Positions 45,418 through 55,086 of a stretch of 64,000 nucleotides of DNA are shown here, in pieces. The stretch's first letter is position 1. Each line of letters starts with the position of its first letter. Under the pieces are notes generated by a model, which was not told where the DNA came from, searched no databases, and was given only the letters and a program-made list of their open reading frames with translations. Origin of the DNA: Oxalobacteraceae bacterium (GTDB lineage Bacteria; Pseudomonadota; Gammaproteobacteria; Burkholderiales; Burkholderiaceae_D); NCBI GenBank assembly GCA_010024875.1, contig RGFZ01000003.1, positions 1-64,000 of the forward strand. Direction: 5' to 3'. Both the position numbers and the translations under genes were made by a program.

Positions 45418-46605
45418 ATGTCGTCTTTCCTGCCGCAGCTCTCCCCTTTGTTCCGGCTCATCGCCGTCGCCGTCACCGCGCATGTGGCGCTGGGCGCGGC
45501 ACGGGTGACGACTGCGCTCTACGCGCTATCGCTGCAAGCGTCCGCCTTCACGGTTGGCACACTAATCGCCTTGTTTGCGGTCTTTCCCATGCTGCTGGCC
45601 GTGCCCATGGGCCGCGTGATCGATCGTATCGGTGTGCGGCGTCCACTGATGGCAGGCTGCCTGCTGGCCTCGGCAGGTGTGATGCTGGCCGCTACGGTGC
45701 GCGGGCTGACGGTGCTGTATCCGGCAGCGATACTGATCGGCACCGGCTTCATGGCCATCTTCATCGGCGCGCAGCATGCAGTCGGCGCGCTTGCTCCTGC
45801 AGACCAGCGAACGGCCAGCTACAGCCGCCTGTCGCTAGGCTTTTCGATTTCATCATTCACCGGCCCGCTGATCGCTGGTTTCGTGATCGACCACAGCCAC
45901 TACTCGGTCGCCTATCTCAGCTGTGGCGCATTCACACTGGCAGCTTTCGTGCTGTCAGCCAGCGGTGCATTGCGCGATCTTCCAGTCTCGGCGGCTCCCG
46001 CCAGCCAGAACAAAGGCAGCCCCCTTCAACTGCTACGCGACCGCGAGCTGCGTCGTATTTATCTTGTCGGCATCCTGCTAGCCGCCGCCTGGGATCTGTT
46101 TACCTTCGTGACGCCTGTACGCGGCTCCCAACTAGGCTACTCCGCCTCGACGATAGGCATGATCCTCGCGACCTTCGCCGCAGCGACATTCGTGGTTCGG
46201 CTGGCCATGCCGGGCATCGTCAGGCGCTATCGCGAATGGCAAGTATTGACGGTTGCGTTGAGCATTGCCGCCTGCTGCTATCTGATTTTCCCGTTTACCG
46301 AGCAGCCGTGGGCGCTGGCCGCAACGGCCTTTGTACTGGGTCTCGCCCTTGGCTCAGGCCAGCCGAATGTGCTGGCGCTGCTGCATACCAACGCACCGCC
46401 CGGCCGTGGTGCGGAAGCGATAGGAATTCGCGCTACCATAGGCAATGCGAGTTCTGCATTTCTGCCGCTGGCCTTTGGCGCGGCGGGTGCGACGCTGGGC
46501 TTGCTGATCGTGTTTTGGGGACTGGGCACGATCATTGCCTGCGGCGTGCCGCTGGCGGCGCGCAAGGCGCTCTCGCATGCGAAAGACCCACATTCAAAAA
46601 TTTGA
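45418..46605 (+). CDS. MFS transporter
   Basis: 395 residues with about 12 hydrophobic helices. The segment GRVIDRIGVRRPLMAG between helices 2 and 3 is the major-facilitator motif A. Substrate unknown; the lineup with drug or sugar efflux families cannot be judged here. It is divergent from tcdA and lies 31 nt before pdxH. Confidence 0.88.
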   Translation: MSSFLPQLSPLFRLIAVAVTAHVALGAARVTTALYALSLQASAFTVGTLIALFAVFPMLLAVPMGRVIDRIGVRRPLMAGCLLASAGVMLAATVRGLTVLYPAAILIGTGFMAIFIGAQHAVGALAPADQRTASYSRLSLGFSISSFTGPLIAGFVIDHSHYSVAYLSCGAFTLAAFVLSASGALRDLPVSAAPASQNKGSPLQLLRDRELRRIYLVGILLAAAWDLFTFVTPVRGSQLGYSASTIGMILATFAAATFVVRLAMPGIVRRYREWQVLTVALSIAACCYLIFPFTEQPWALAATAFVLGLALGSGQPNVLALLHTNAPPGRGAEAIGIRATIGNASSAFLPLAFGAAGATLGLLIVFWGLGTIIACGVPLAARKALSHAKDPHSKI

Positions 46606-46636
46606 CTAGCCACTTGATTCATTTACAGGGAAAAAG

Positions 46637-47272
46637 ATGTCCATCGCCGACCTTCGCCGCGACTACAGCCATGCCACGCTCTCCGAGCATGAGGTCGATC
46701 CGGATCCGATCAAGCAATTCGAGCACTGGTTCCAGCAAACGCTGGCGGCAGAAGTACCCGAACCCAATGCAATGAGTCTTGCTACCGTTGGCAAAGAGGG
46801 CAAGCCCTCGCTGCGCATTGTGTTGCTCAAGGATGTCGATGCGCGTGGCTTCACTTGGTACACCAATTACGAAAGCCGCAAGGGCGAGGACTTGCTGACT
46901 AATCCGCATGCTGCACTGACTTTTCACTGGATACCGCTAGAGCGTCAGGTGCGCATCGAGGGCCGTGTGGAAAAGGTCGATGCTGCGGAGAGCGATGCCT
47001 ATTTCAACATTCGGCCAATCAAGAGCCGATTGGGCGCCATCGCTTCGGCACAGAGCCGCCCTATCCAGAGCCGCGAACTGCTGGAAAAACAGTTCGCCGA
47101 CGCCGAGACACAACATGGCGATCATCCGCCGCGCCCTGCGCACTGGGGTGGGTACCGTCTGGTGCCGGAGTGGATCGAGTTCTGGCAGGGTCGCCGCTCG
47201 CGACTCCACGACCGCGTCGTGTACATGCCCCAACCCGACGGTACGTGGAGCCGGCAACGATTGCAGCCCTGA
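46637..47272 (+). CDS. pdxH: Pyridoxamine 5'-phosphate oxidase
   Basis: 211 residues, FMN-dependent last step of pyridoxal-phosphate formation. FMN/PLP-site segments include [27 protein letters not shown] and the C-terminal [22 protein letters not shown] lies before the ATG. It probably shares a transcript with the MFS gene. Confidence 0.95.
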   Translation: MSIADLRRDYSHATLSEHEVDPDPIKQFEHWFQQTLAAEVPEPNAMSLATVGKEGKPSLRIVLLKDVDARGFTWYTNYESRKGEDLLTNPHAALTFHWIPLERQVRIEGRVEKVDAAESDAYFNIRPIKSRLGAIASAQSRPIQSRELLEKQFADAETQHGDHPPRPAHWGGYRLVPEWIEFWQGRRSRLHDRVVYMPQPDGTWSRQRLQP

Positions 47273-47374
47273 CAAATGAATTTTCCTTGTACAAATATTG
47301 TTATTGGGTTAGAGCCACATCAACATCCCTGAGATGGATGAGCTTCATAGTCAGCCGCTGGAGGCGACTATCGA

Positions 47375-48580
47375 ATGTTCTGGGAAAAAAAATTTCATCA
47401 ATGGGTCGCGCAGATGCGCGGCGACACCCGCCTGCCAGTGCGAGTGCGCTTGTGGAATGGAAGCCAGTTTGATCTGGGCATCAGCGCACCCGAGGTGACG
47501 ATACGTATACCTTCGCCATCGGCACTGATCTATCTGCTGAATCCCTCGCTGGAAAGTCTCGGTCGCGCCTATGTCGAGGGTAAGCTGGAGGTCGAAGGTA
47601 GGCTGCAAGCCATCATTGAAGTCGCCAATGCCCTCTCAGAAAAAGGATTGGCCACCGGCTCACGTCTCGGACAGCTGTTCAAGCCACGCGCTCATACGCG
47701 TGACCAGGACAAATCAGCGATCGAGTATCACTATGATGTGTCGAATGAGTTCTATCAGAGCTTCCTCGATCCGGCTATGGTTTATTCCTGCGCGTACTTC
47801 GAGCAAGGAACGGAAGATCTGTCCACGGCACAGCAAAAAAAAATCGATCACATTCTCACCAAGATCCATGTACGTCCCGGGGACACCTTACTGGATATCG
47901 GCTGCGGCTGGGGCGCTCTGGTCATGCGGGCGGCGAAACATTTCGGCGCGCGCTGCACAGGTATCACACTATCTAAAAATCAGCAGGCTCTTGCGACCGA
48001 ACGTGTCGCCGCCGCCGGTCTGTCGGATCAAGTCAATATCAGGCTGCTGGATTATCGTGATGTCGATGGTCGATTCGACCGCATCACCAGCGTCGGCATG
48101 TTCGAGCACGTGGGACTCAAGAATTTGCCGATTTATTTTCGCAAGATCGCCAGTCTGCTCAAAGAGGATGGTCTCGCAATGAATCACGGGATCACGACGA
48201 CCAACACCGACCACAGCACCGCTCGCCACGGCGCCGGCGAATTCATCGAGAATTACGTATTCCCTCACGGCGAGTTGCCCCACATTGGCACTCTGCTGAT
48301 TGCCATGCAAGATAGCGGACTAGAGGCGCTGGATGTCGAGAATCTGCGCCGGCATTACGCACGTACTTGCGCACTGTGGGCGGAGAATTTCGAGAATCAT
48401 GCCGCGCACATTCGTACGCTGGTCGACGAAAAACGCTACCGGATATGGCGAGTCTATCTCGCTGGCTGCGCACACGCATTCCGGCATGACTGGATATCGC
48501 TTAACCAGATCGTCTGCGGCAAGGCGGGACGCGATGCCGACGTACTACCCTGGTCAAGACGCTACATGTACTGCATCTGA
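47375..48580 (+). CDS. cfa: Cyclopropane-fatty-acyl-phospholipid synthase
   Basis: 401 residues. The N-terminal domain is followed by the SAM-binding region DTLLDIGCGWGALVMRAAKHFGARCTGITLSKNQ (about residues 168-205) and EHVGLKNLPIYFRKI. It converts unsaturated membrane acyl chains to cyclopropane forms. GGAGG precedes the ATG at 11 nt. The stop is 1 nt from the convergent msrA stop. Confidence 0.9.
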   Translation: MFWEKKFHQWVAQMRGDTRLPVRVRLWNGSQFDLGISAPEVTIRIPSPSALIYLLNPSLESLGRAYVEGKLEVEGRLQAIIEVANALSEKGLATGSRLGQLFKPRAHTRDQDKSAIEYHYDVSNEFYQSFLDPAMVYSCAYFEQGTEDLSTAQQKKIDHILTKIHVRPGDTLLDIGCGWGALVMRAAKHFGARCTGITLSKNQQALATERVAAAGLSDQVNIRLLDYRDVDGRFDRITSVGMFEHVGLKNLPIYFRKIASLLKEDGLAMNHGITTTNTDHSTARHGAGEFIENYVFPHGELPHIGTLLIAMQDSGLEALDVENLRRHYARTCALWAENFENHAAHIRTLVDEKRYRIWRVYLAGCAHAFRHDWISLNQIVCGKAGRDADVLPWSRRYMYCI

Positions 48581-48581
48581 C

Positions 48582-49142
48582 TTACTTTTTTGCCCGGTCG
48601 GCGAAGATTTTCCGAAATTTCGTCACCTTGGGCGCCACCACGAAAGCGCAGTACGATTGCATCGGGTGATTGATGAAATAGTTTTGGTGATAGTCCTCGG
48701 CTGGGTAAAAGACCGGCGCCTCGGCCAGCTCAGTGACGATAGGCGCATCCCAGACATGCGCCATCTCGGCAATGACCTGCTTCGCTATCTTCATCTGCTC
48801 AGCGTCATGGGTATAGATCACCGAGCGGTACTGCGTGCCCACGTCATTGCCCTGACGATTCAGCGTGGTCGGGTCATGGATCGTGAAAAACACTTCAAGG
48901 ATCTCGCGAAAGCTGGCCTTCGTCGGATCAAAATGAATACGCACGACCTCTGCATGACCCGTATCGCCACCACACACTTCTTCGTAGGTCGGATTCGGAT
49001 TGCGCCCGCCGCTGTAGCCGGACTCGACTTGGCTCACGCCAAGCATCTGCTGAAAAACTGCTTCGAGGCACCAGAAGCAGCCGCCTCCCAGCGTACATAG
49101 CTGCAATGCCTTGTCTGACTGATGGTTCATACGCTCGCTCAT
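48582..49142 (-). CDS. msrA: Peptide-methionine (S)-S-oxide reductase
   Basis: 186 residues. The catalytic GGCFWCLEAVFQQMLGV motif is at residues 20-36. The rest of the fold (VVRIHFDPTKASFREILEVFFTIHDPTTLNRQGND, VGTQYRSVIY) matches MsrA. It repairs oxidised methionine. GGAA upstream supports the ATG at 49142. Monocistronic. Confidence 0.94.
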   Translation of the reverse strand: MSERMNHQSDKALQLCTLGGGCFWCLEAVFQQMLGVSQVESGYSGGRNPNPTYEEVCGGDTGHAEVVRIHFDPTKASFREILEVFFTIHDPTTLNRQGNDVGTQYRSVIYTHDAEQMKIAKQVIAEMAHVWDAPIVTELAEAPVFYPAEDYHQNYFINHPMQSYCAFVVAPKVTKFRKIFADRAKK

Positions 49143-49215
49143 CGCTATTCCGGATCATGGCCAAAGCCATTGTAACGAATTCAGCCAGATGCCACTCGGT
49201 CGATCTGATCGACGC

Positions 49216-49710
49216 TCAATCACTCGGCCACTGGTCGGTATGATGGCGCCGAATATGCCGCAATCCTAGAAAAAATGAAGTCTCCGGATCGCGGTTAGGG
49301 ATGCGATAAAACCCATCGGCCTTCAAGTGATGCAGTGCCATCGCTGTCAATTGAAAAGCGAGCTGCTCATCCATGCCGAGCTGCTCTTTGTAGTCGAAAA
49401 TATCGTATCCCGTGATTTTCGCAAGCTTGCGGATTTCCTCCGATTTCGCCCTGTCCTCCTGCGCCACATTGAAGTTGGCCCATGCCCATTTCCAGCTGCC
49501 CGAATTCTGGGAATATGAGCCTACATACAGGGTATCGGCATCGACCATAGTCTGCCCCCGCTCATTTTCGAATCGCAGCTTGCCCGTGCTTTGATCAAAG
49601 GCCCAGCGTGCCCAGTTGAACAGACGATACTCGGCTGCGAGCCGCTGCTGCTTGGTCTGCAGCTCATTCATTGCCATCGCTGCAAACTGATTGAATTCCT
49701 CTTCGTTCAT
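49216..49710 (-). CDS. DUF6882 domain protein
   Basis: 164 residues. Features resemble DUF6882: NWARWAFDQSTGKLRFENE, YVGSYSQNSGSWKWAWANFNV and a C-terminal ALHHLKADGFYRIPN. No enzyme motif is seen and no signal peptide. GAGG lies 8 nt before the ATG. Function unknown; the family name is from memory. Confidence 0.72.
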   Translation of the reverse strand: MNEEEFNQFAAMAMNELQTKQQRLAAEYRLFNWARWAFDQSTGKLRFENERGQTMVDADTLYVGSYSQNSGSWKWAWANFNVAQEDRAKSEEIRKLAKITGYDIFDYKEQLGMDEQLAFQLTAMALHHLKADGFYRIPNRDPETSFFLGLRHIRRHHTDQWPSD

Positions 49711-49763
49711 CGCTTTATCCTCGACAGATCTTTAATAAAATTGCCAATATATTAATATTAGTA

Positions 49764-50012
49764 ATGTTTATCTGGCGCTTTGAACGAATCTGCACCGAAT
49801 GTGGCCAGCAGGTCACTCCCGGTACACCATCCGCGACAGCAAAGAGAAAAACAACTCGCTCGCAATGGGTTGATGGCGGGTGGCTGTACGGCCAGGCCGA
49901 CAATCACCGGGCAGCGAATGAGGCTAGGCAGACGCTGAATAAACTCCTGTTTAATGGGGAACCCGCGCGACCGTATGAAGCAGGATCCAGCAAAATCAAG
50001 GACTTGGTGTGA
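49764..50012 (+). CDS. Possible small protein in a 337-nt intergenic region
   Basis: 82-codon frame with a CTECG motif and the compact segment WVDGGWLYGQADNHRAANEARQTLNKLLFNGEPARPYEAG, which looks protein-like. No clear ribosome site. The opposite strand also has an open frame of similar length. I do not recognise a family; it may be a small unannotated protein, a gene fragment or chance. Confidence 0.3.
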   Translation: MFIWRFERICTECGQQVTPGTPSATAKRKTTRSQWVDGGWLYGQADNHRAANEARQTLNKLLFNGEPARPYEAGSSKIKDLV

Positions 50013-50047
50013 TTTGGCGCGCCACAAAAGGTAGTGGTTTTATTGCT

Positions 50048-50677
50048 TTAGCACTTCCCTAGTTCAAACTGAAGAGGGCGAGCCAGACGGAGGGAGGGAA
50101 GAATGACTTCGCACAAGATGTCTCGGGTAAAGATGGCTCTGCCAACCTTATCCGTCTTCGGCGCCTCGGTCATTGCGGCACATAATTCGTCGAGACTGAA
50201 TACAAGCCATTGGCCATCGACGAGCATCGAGAGACTGGGCGACCTTCCGCCATCTTGCACGGGATGAGGATCGTGCGTGCACCATAAGGCCAACAGCCCC
50301 TGCAACGGAGATGCCGGAAGTTCGATGTCGGGCCGAGCGCCATCATAGAGCGCCAGCGAGGGTCGATGCTGCGCGATCACGTCCGCGAGAATCAGGCCTG
50401 GCTGCTCCAGCGGGAGCAAACACGCACCGATACGCAGCAGCGCGAAGTACAGCACCAGCGCATCCGGATGTCCGTGACCGACATAGGCCACCGTATCGCC
50501 CTGCGCAATACCCCATTCGCCTTGCAGCCGCGCCGACGCGCGCTCGATACGCGCCCAGAAACGGCGGTAGGTAATCACTCGGTCAGACAGTAGGTGGCAG
50601 CATGCCTCGCCCTGCTGAGTTGCATGCTGCTGCAGCGCTGCCAGCAGAGGAGGCGCGTTGGTAGAGGTGTCAGTCAT
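50048..50677 (-). CDS. Truncated AMP-binding (acyl-CoA synthetase-like) protein
   Basis: About 209 residues with the N-terminal part of an AMP-dependent synthetase: VITYRRFWARIERASARLQGEWGIAQGDTVAYVGHGHPDALVLYFALLRIGACLLPLE. The family continues with an adenylation motif ([T/S]SGTTGxPK) and a C-terminal domain; neither is present. After about residue 115 the sequence is not recognised. A stop closes the frame. It may be a genuine small paralogue or a remnant. Starts at 50698 (GTG), 50689 or 50677 are possible. Confidence 0.65.
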   Translation of the reverse strand: MTDTSTNAPPLLAALQQHATQQGEACCHLLSDRVITYRRFWARIERASARLQGEWGIAQGDTVAYVGHGHPDALVLYFALLRIGACLLPLEQPGLILADVIAQHRPSLALYDGARPDIELPASPLQGLLALWCTHDPHPVQDGGRSPSLSMLVDGQWLVFSLDELCAAMTEAPKTDKVGRAIFTRDILCEVILPSLRLARPLQFELGKC

Positions 50678-50761
50678 GATCGCCGGCATTGTAAGCACAG
50701 CTTGCCCGACGGCAAATGGATATTTTGGGCATAATCACAGGCTAACCACCTGTCATCCATT

Positions 50762-51271
50762 ATGTCCAGTCAGCCCCTACTCCTGCCAGAGCCCGAATTC
50801 GACGAGGCAGACTTCCGTGGCGCACTGTCGCAGTTTGCCACCGGAGTCACCGTGATCACCACGCGCGATGAGCATGGCGGCTTTGTCGGACTCACGGCCA
50901 GCTCGTTCAACTCGGTATCGCTGACCCCGCCGCTGATACTCTGGAGTCTGTCTTCCAGAGCGCGTACGATGCCGCAGTTCAGAGCAAGTTCGCATTATGT
51001 AATCAATGTGCTGGCCGCTGATCAGGCCCCACTGGCCGAACGCTTTGCCAGCCGCATCGAAGATCGCTTTCAGGGCATTGGCTTTGATCTTTCGCCCACG
51101 GGGCTACCAATACTGCACGGCGTGGCTGCCTGGTTTGAATGTCATAACCGCAGCCGCTACCCCGAAGGTGATCATGTCATTTTCGTCGGCGAGGTAGAAC
51201 GTTGCGCGCATGAGCCCAAGCCAGGACTGGTCTACCACCGCAGCCGTTTCGGTGCGATCGATATCGGCTGA
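50762..51271 (+). CDS. Flavin reductase family protein
   Basis: 169-residue FMN-binding split-barrel protein: LSQFATGVTVITTRDEHGGFVGLTASSFNSVSLTPPLILWSL is the flavin site, and the C-terminal HVIFVGEVERCAHEPKPGLVYHRSRFG is typical. It reduces free FMN with NAD(P)H, often for a partner monooxygenase, none of which is nearby. Convergent with tsaC (stops adjacent). Confidence 0.88.
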   Translation: MSSQPLLLPEPEFDEADFRGALSQFATGVTVITTRDEHGGFVGLTASSFNSVSLTPPLILWSLSSRARTMPQFRASSHYVINVLAADQAPLAERFASRIEDRFQGIGFDLSPTGLPILHGVAAWFECHNRSRYPEGDHVIFVGEVERCAHEPKPGLVYHRSRFGAIDIG

Positions 51272-52300
51272 TCAGCTCGCCAACAGTCTTTCGAGAACTC
51301 CCACCGAGTCGAACGCCGCGCGGCGCAGTCGGTCATGGATGCCTTGCCAGGCATCGTCAACGGGTGGATATTCGACGATGATCAGGTCTGCACCCGCAGC
51401 ATCCATCTTTCGCAAGTCCGCATAAAGCTGATGCGCATACGCATCTGCGCCCGAAGGCATCATCTCCGCAGCGATCAGGCCTTTACCCGAGGTGCCCAGC
51501 GCCGAACGATGCATCAGCGCATAGCGGCGATCTGCGCCATCCAGCTCGCGCATCAGCCAGTCGAACTCTTCAGCACTGGTCAGCACCAAGGGCGTTCGCG
51601 GCGCGTAATGCGCATCGAGGCTACCGGATACGCGCGGAGCGGCGGCATCCGGCAAGGAAGGCATGCGTCCGAGCACCTCGGCGATTTGCGTGGCGCTGAT
51701 CTGACCAGGGCGCAGCAGCACAGGGCCCAGCGTATCGAGCCGCGTCAGATCGACGATGGTCGATTCGATGCCGACATCGCTTTGTCCGCCATCGAGCACC
51801 GCAGCCAGTGGCCCAACTCCCGGCAAGCCGAACTCATCAATCACATGCTGTGCCGTGGTGGGGCTTACATGACCAAAGCGATTCGCCGAGGGTCCCGCGA
51901 TACCCCCCTGCCCACCGCGAAACTCAGCGAGCAAAGCTCGTGCGATCGGATGCGAAGGACAGCGCAGACCGATCGAGTCTTGTCCGCCCGCGACAGCCGC
52001 TGGTACACCTGCCGCACGAGGCAGGATCATGGTCAGCGGACCGGGCCAGAACGCAGTCGACAGTTTGACCGCTTCGACCGGCAGCCGGCTTGTCCAGCGA
52101 CTCAGGTCTGCGCCGCGAGCGACGTGCACAATCAGAGGATGATTCGACGGACGCCCTTTTGCCGCGAAGATTGCGGCAACAGCGTCGGGATTGGATGCAT
52201 CGGCACCGAGCCCATACACTGTCTCGGTGGGAAAAGCGACCAGCTTGCCTGCTTCAAGCAAACGAGCTGCGTGCCTTATGTCGCCGATATCAGGTGTCAT
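51272..52300 (-). CDS. tsaC: L-threonylcarbamoyladenylate synthase (Sua5 type)
   Basis: 342 residues: the YrdC/TsaC domain (LVAFPTETVYGLGADASNPDAVAAIFAAKGRPSNHPLIVHV, 18-60, with KxR and SxN motifs) plus a C-terminal Sua5 domain. It makes threonylcarbamoyl-AMP for t6A at position 37 of ANN-decoding tRNAs. Follows purK in the same direction. Confidence 0.92.
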   Translation of the reverse strand: MTPDIGDIRHAARLLEAGKLVAFPTETVYGLGADASNPDAVAAIFAAKGRPSNHPLIVHVARGADLSRWTSRLPVEAVKLSTAFWPGPLTMILPRAAGVPAAVAGGQDSIGLRCPSHPIARALLAEFRGGQGGIAGPSANRFGHVSPTTAQHVIDEFGLPGVGPLAAVLDGGQSDVGIESTIVDLTRLDTLGPVLLRPGQISATQIAEVLGRMPSLPDAAAPRVSGSLDAHYAPRTPLVLTSAEEFDWLMRELDGADRRYALMHRSALGTSGKGLIAAEMMPSGADAYAHQLYADLRKMDAAGADLIIVEYPPVDDAWQGIHDRLRRAAFDSVGVLERLLAS

Positions 52301-52324
52301 GGATCAATGCTTGACGAACACAGC

Positions 52325-53527
52325 TCAAGGTTCCACGCCGAGTATCCGGCAGGCTGATTCGCAGTGGCGGATCGCGTCATCAAGCGTGTTGGCGACAAAC
52401 GTCACATGGCCCATCTTGCGCCCGAGCCGAGGATCATCCTTGCCGTACAGATGAAGATTTGCGCCAGGCAGCGCAACTACTTTGTCCCATGCCGGCTCAC
52501 GCGGCGTCTTGCTACCCTGCTCAAACCACAAATCACCCAACAGATTCAGCATCACCGCAGACGAGTGCTGACGCGCGTCTCCCAGCGGCAAACGCGCCAT
52601 CGCGCGCACCTGCTGCCCAAACTGACTGGTGATGCAAGCATCGATCGTGTAATGACCACTGTTGTGCGGGCGCGGCGCCATTTCATTGACAACGAGTGAA
52701 CCATCTTTCAGAACAAAGAATTCCACGCAGAGAACGCCTACGTAATCGAGGCGATGAATGATCTCCAGTGCGGCCGCCTGCGCGCGGCTCGCGCACTCTG
52801 GCGAGACATTTGGACCAGGTACCGTGGTCGTGAACAGAATACCGTCGCGATGAACATTCTCGGCGATCGGATAAACGACCGCCTCGCCATCCGCACCGCG
52901 TGCCACCAGCACCGAGATTTCGTAGGCCAGCGGCAGCATTTTCTCGAGCACGCATTCGACGTTTTTCATTTCTTCGAATGCAGCGCGCACGTTGGCTTTG
53001 GTGCTCACACGCGCCTGCCCTTTGCCGTCGTAACCCAGACGGTTGGTTTTCAAAATCCCCGGCAATAGCGAATCAGGCAAAGCATCGATGTCCGCTAGGG
53101 AGGTAATGCGCTGATGCGGCGCGGGCATCACGCCGGACTGGCGCGCGCACTCGGTGAAAAATTGTTTCTCGGCCAGGCGGTCCTGAGCCACCGATACCGC
53201 CGTAGCGGAAGGGGCGACAAAAGCGTGCCGGGCGAGCGCAGACAAGCTTTCGGCAGGAACATTCTCAAACTCGGTGGTGACCGCCTTGCACTCTGCACCC
53301 ATCCGAGACAGCGCCGCTGCATCGGTATAAGAAGCACAGATCAGATCATCCGCCGCATGGCCGGCCGGGCAATCTTTAGCAGGCTCCAGCACGGCGACCT
53401 TGTAGCCCATCGCCTGTGCGGCGTGAACAAACATGCGACCCAGCTGGCCACCCCCCATCACGCCGAGCCAGGTGGAAGGTGATGCCTGAGGTTTGAATGA
53501 AGCAGCGGGGACCGTCTTGGAAGTCAT
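52325..53527 (-). CDS. purK: N5-carboxyaminoimidazole ribonucleotide synthase
   Basis: 400 residues, ATP-grasp. Opens with [30 protein letters not shown], and has the ATP-grasp [26 protein letters not shown] and the C-terminal [22 protein letters not shown]. It converts AIR to N5-CAIR for PurE. Overlaps purE by 4 nt. Confidence 0.95.
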   Translation of the reverse strand: MTSKTVPAASFKPQASPSTWLGVMGGGQLGRMFVHAAQAMGYKVAVLEPAKDCPAGHAADDLICASYTDAAALSRMGAECKAVTTEFENVPAESLSALARHAFVAPSATAVSVAQDRLAEKQFFTECARQSGVMPAPHQRITSLADIDALPDSLLPGILKTNRLGYDGKGQARVSTKANVRAAFEEMKNVECVLEKMLPLAYEISVLVARGADGEAVVYPIAENVHRDGILFTTTVPGPNVSPECASRAQAAALEIIHRLDYVGVLCVEFFVLKDGSLVVNEMAPRPHNSGHYTIDACITSQFGQQVRAMARLPLGDARQHSSAVMLNLLGDLWFEQGSKTPREPAWDKVVALPGANLHLYGKDDPRLGRKMGHVTFVANTLDDAIRHCESACRILGVEP

Positions 53528-54018
53528 GCAGGCAGTTTCATCGCCATCGCAGCCTGTGTTTGCTGCGCACGGAAGTTCAGAAGTTTTTCAGCCAGTCCTG
53601 CATCATCTGCGGCGAGTATCGCAATCGCCGACAGCGCCGCATTCGCGGCACCGGCCTCCCCAATCGCGAAGGTCGCTACCGGTATGCCCTTAGGCATTTG
53701 CACGATGGATAGCAGCGAATCTTCGCCTCGCAGGTATTTTGAGGGTACCGGGACGCCAAGTACTGGGACGATGGTTTGCGAAGCGACCATCCCGGGCAGA
53801 TGTGCAGCGCCACCAGCGCCTGCAATGATCGCGCGCAGACCGCGCGAGCGCGCCGATTTGGCGTACTCGAACATCTGGTCCGGCATACGATGCGCAGAAA
53901 TGACTTGCGCCTCGTGCGGAACACCAAAATCTTTCAATATTGCGACCGAATGCTGCATCACTTCCCAGTCGGAGGAAGACCCCATCACGATACCTACCAC
54001 AGGCTTGGCTTCGCTCAT
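53524..54018 (-). CDS. purE: N5-carboxyaminoimidazole ribonucleotide mutase
   Basis: 164 residues. The motifs [30 protein letters not shown] and [15 protein letters not shown] are PurE class I. It moves the carboxylate from N5-CAIR to C4. It overlaps the purK start by 4 nt, so the two are co-translated. Confidence 0.96.
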   Translation of the reverse strand: MSEAKPVVGIVMGSSSDWEVMQHSVAILKDFGVPHEAQVISAHRMPDQMFEYAKSARSRGLRAIIAGAGGAAHLPGMVASQTIVPVLGVPVPSKYLRGEDSLLSIVQMPKGIPVATFAIGEAGAANAALSAIAILAADDAGLAEKLLNFRAQQTQAAMAMKLPA

Positions 54019-54027
54019 CTCAGTCCC

Positions 54028-54924
54028 TCAGTGCTGTAGTTCCTGTCCGGTCAGACGCTGCAGCGCCTCCCGGTATTTGGCGCCGGTTTTTTCGATCACA
54101 TCAGCAGGCAGCGCCGGCGCGGGCGCGGTCTTGTTCCAGTCTTTTAGCGTTTCGAGGTAATCACGAACGAACTGCTTGTCGAATGATGGCGGCGAGATAC
54201 CTTCGGCATAGGAATCTGCCGGCCAGAAGCGCGATGAATCGGCGGTGAGCACTTCATCCATCAGATGCAGCACGCCGCGATCATCCAGCCCGAATTCGAA
54301 CTTGGTGTCAGCGATGATGATACCCTTCGAGGCCGCGTAATCAGCCGCCGCTTCATACAACTTGATGCTGACATCGCGGATCTTGGCAGCCAGCTCTTTG
54401 CCAATACGCTTTTCCATGTCGTCAAAGCGGATGTTCTCATCGTGCTCCCCAATATCCGCCTTGGCCGCAGGCGTAAAAATCGGTTGTGGCAGCTTGGCCG
54501 CCATCTTCAAGCCCGCAGGCAGCGGAATTCCGCAGACCGCACCTGTGGCCTGATAATCTTTCCACCCCGAGCCAATCAGATAACCTCGCACCACCGCCTC
54601 GACCAAAATCGGCTTGAGCCGCTTGGCCACGACAGCACGTCCCCGAACCTGATCGGCTTCATTGGGCGCCACCACCGATTCCGGGGCAATACCTGTCAAG
54701 TGATTCGGCACGATCTGTCCGAGTTTGGAGAACCAGAAGTCTGACATCTGATTCAGCACTTTGCCCTTGGCGGGGATCGGTTCATTCATCACCACGTCAA
54801 AGGCGGACAGGCGATCGCTGGTGACAATCAAGATCTTGTCGTCGCCAACCGCGTAGTTATCACGCACCTTGCCCCGACCCAGCAAAGGCAGAGAGCTAAT
54901 CGTGGATTGGTAAAGACTATTCAT
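54028..54924 (-). CDS. purC: Phosphoribosylaminoimidazole-succinocarboxamide synthase
   Basis: 298 residues, SAICAR synthetase. ATP-site start [30 protein letters not shown] and [16 protein letters not shown] are typical. The ATG at 54924 is preceded by GGAA; an upstream codon at 54996 would lie within the repeat-like element. It is 9 nt upstream of purE. Confidence 0.95.
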   Translation of the reverse strand: MNSLYQSTISSLPLLGRGKVRDNYAVGDDKILIVTSDRLSAFDVVMNEPIPAKGKVLNQMSDFWFSKLGQIVPNHLTGIAPESVVAPNEADQVRGRAVVAKRLKPILVEAVVRGYLIGSGWKDYQATGAVCGIPLPAGLKMAAKLPQPIFTPAAKADIGEHDENIRFDDMEKRIGKELAAKIRDVSIKLYEAAADYAASKGIIIADTKFEFGLDDRGVLHLMDEVLTADSSRFWPADSYAEGISPPSFDKQFVRDYLETLKDWNKTAPAPALPADVIEKTGAKYREALQRLTGQELQH

Positions 54925-54954
54925 TGCATTGTTTCCGGGTGAATCTTCAAAGCG

Positions 54955-54980
54955 CCGGATCCTGACTTTCGTCAGGATGA
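54955..54980 (-). repeat. REP-like element, head facing right
   Basis: On the minus strand it reads GTCATCCTGACGAAAGTCAG and continues GATCC. The stem ATCCTGAC/GTCAGGAT (54959-54966 and 54971-54978) has the loop TTTC. It resembles the parE-parC element and lies about 35 nt upstream of the purC start. Confidence 0.55.
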
Positions 54981-54999
54981 CGATTTTTCTGATCAATTC

Positions 55000-55053
55000 G
55001 TCATCTCAGCCGCCGTCCCAGCAAAGACTGCGGACAAGCCTGGATCCCGTGTC
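55000..55053 (+). repeat. Degenerate REP-like element, opposite orientation
   Basis: Begins GTCATCTCAG and ends GGATCCCGTGTC, with a degenerate interior. With the previous element it forms a divergent pair separated by about 20 nt in the purC-fba gap. Confidence 0.4.
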
Positions 55054-55086
55054 TTTTAAAAAATTACGCTGCGGTGAGCGCTACGC

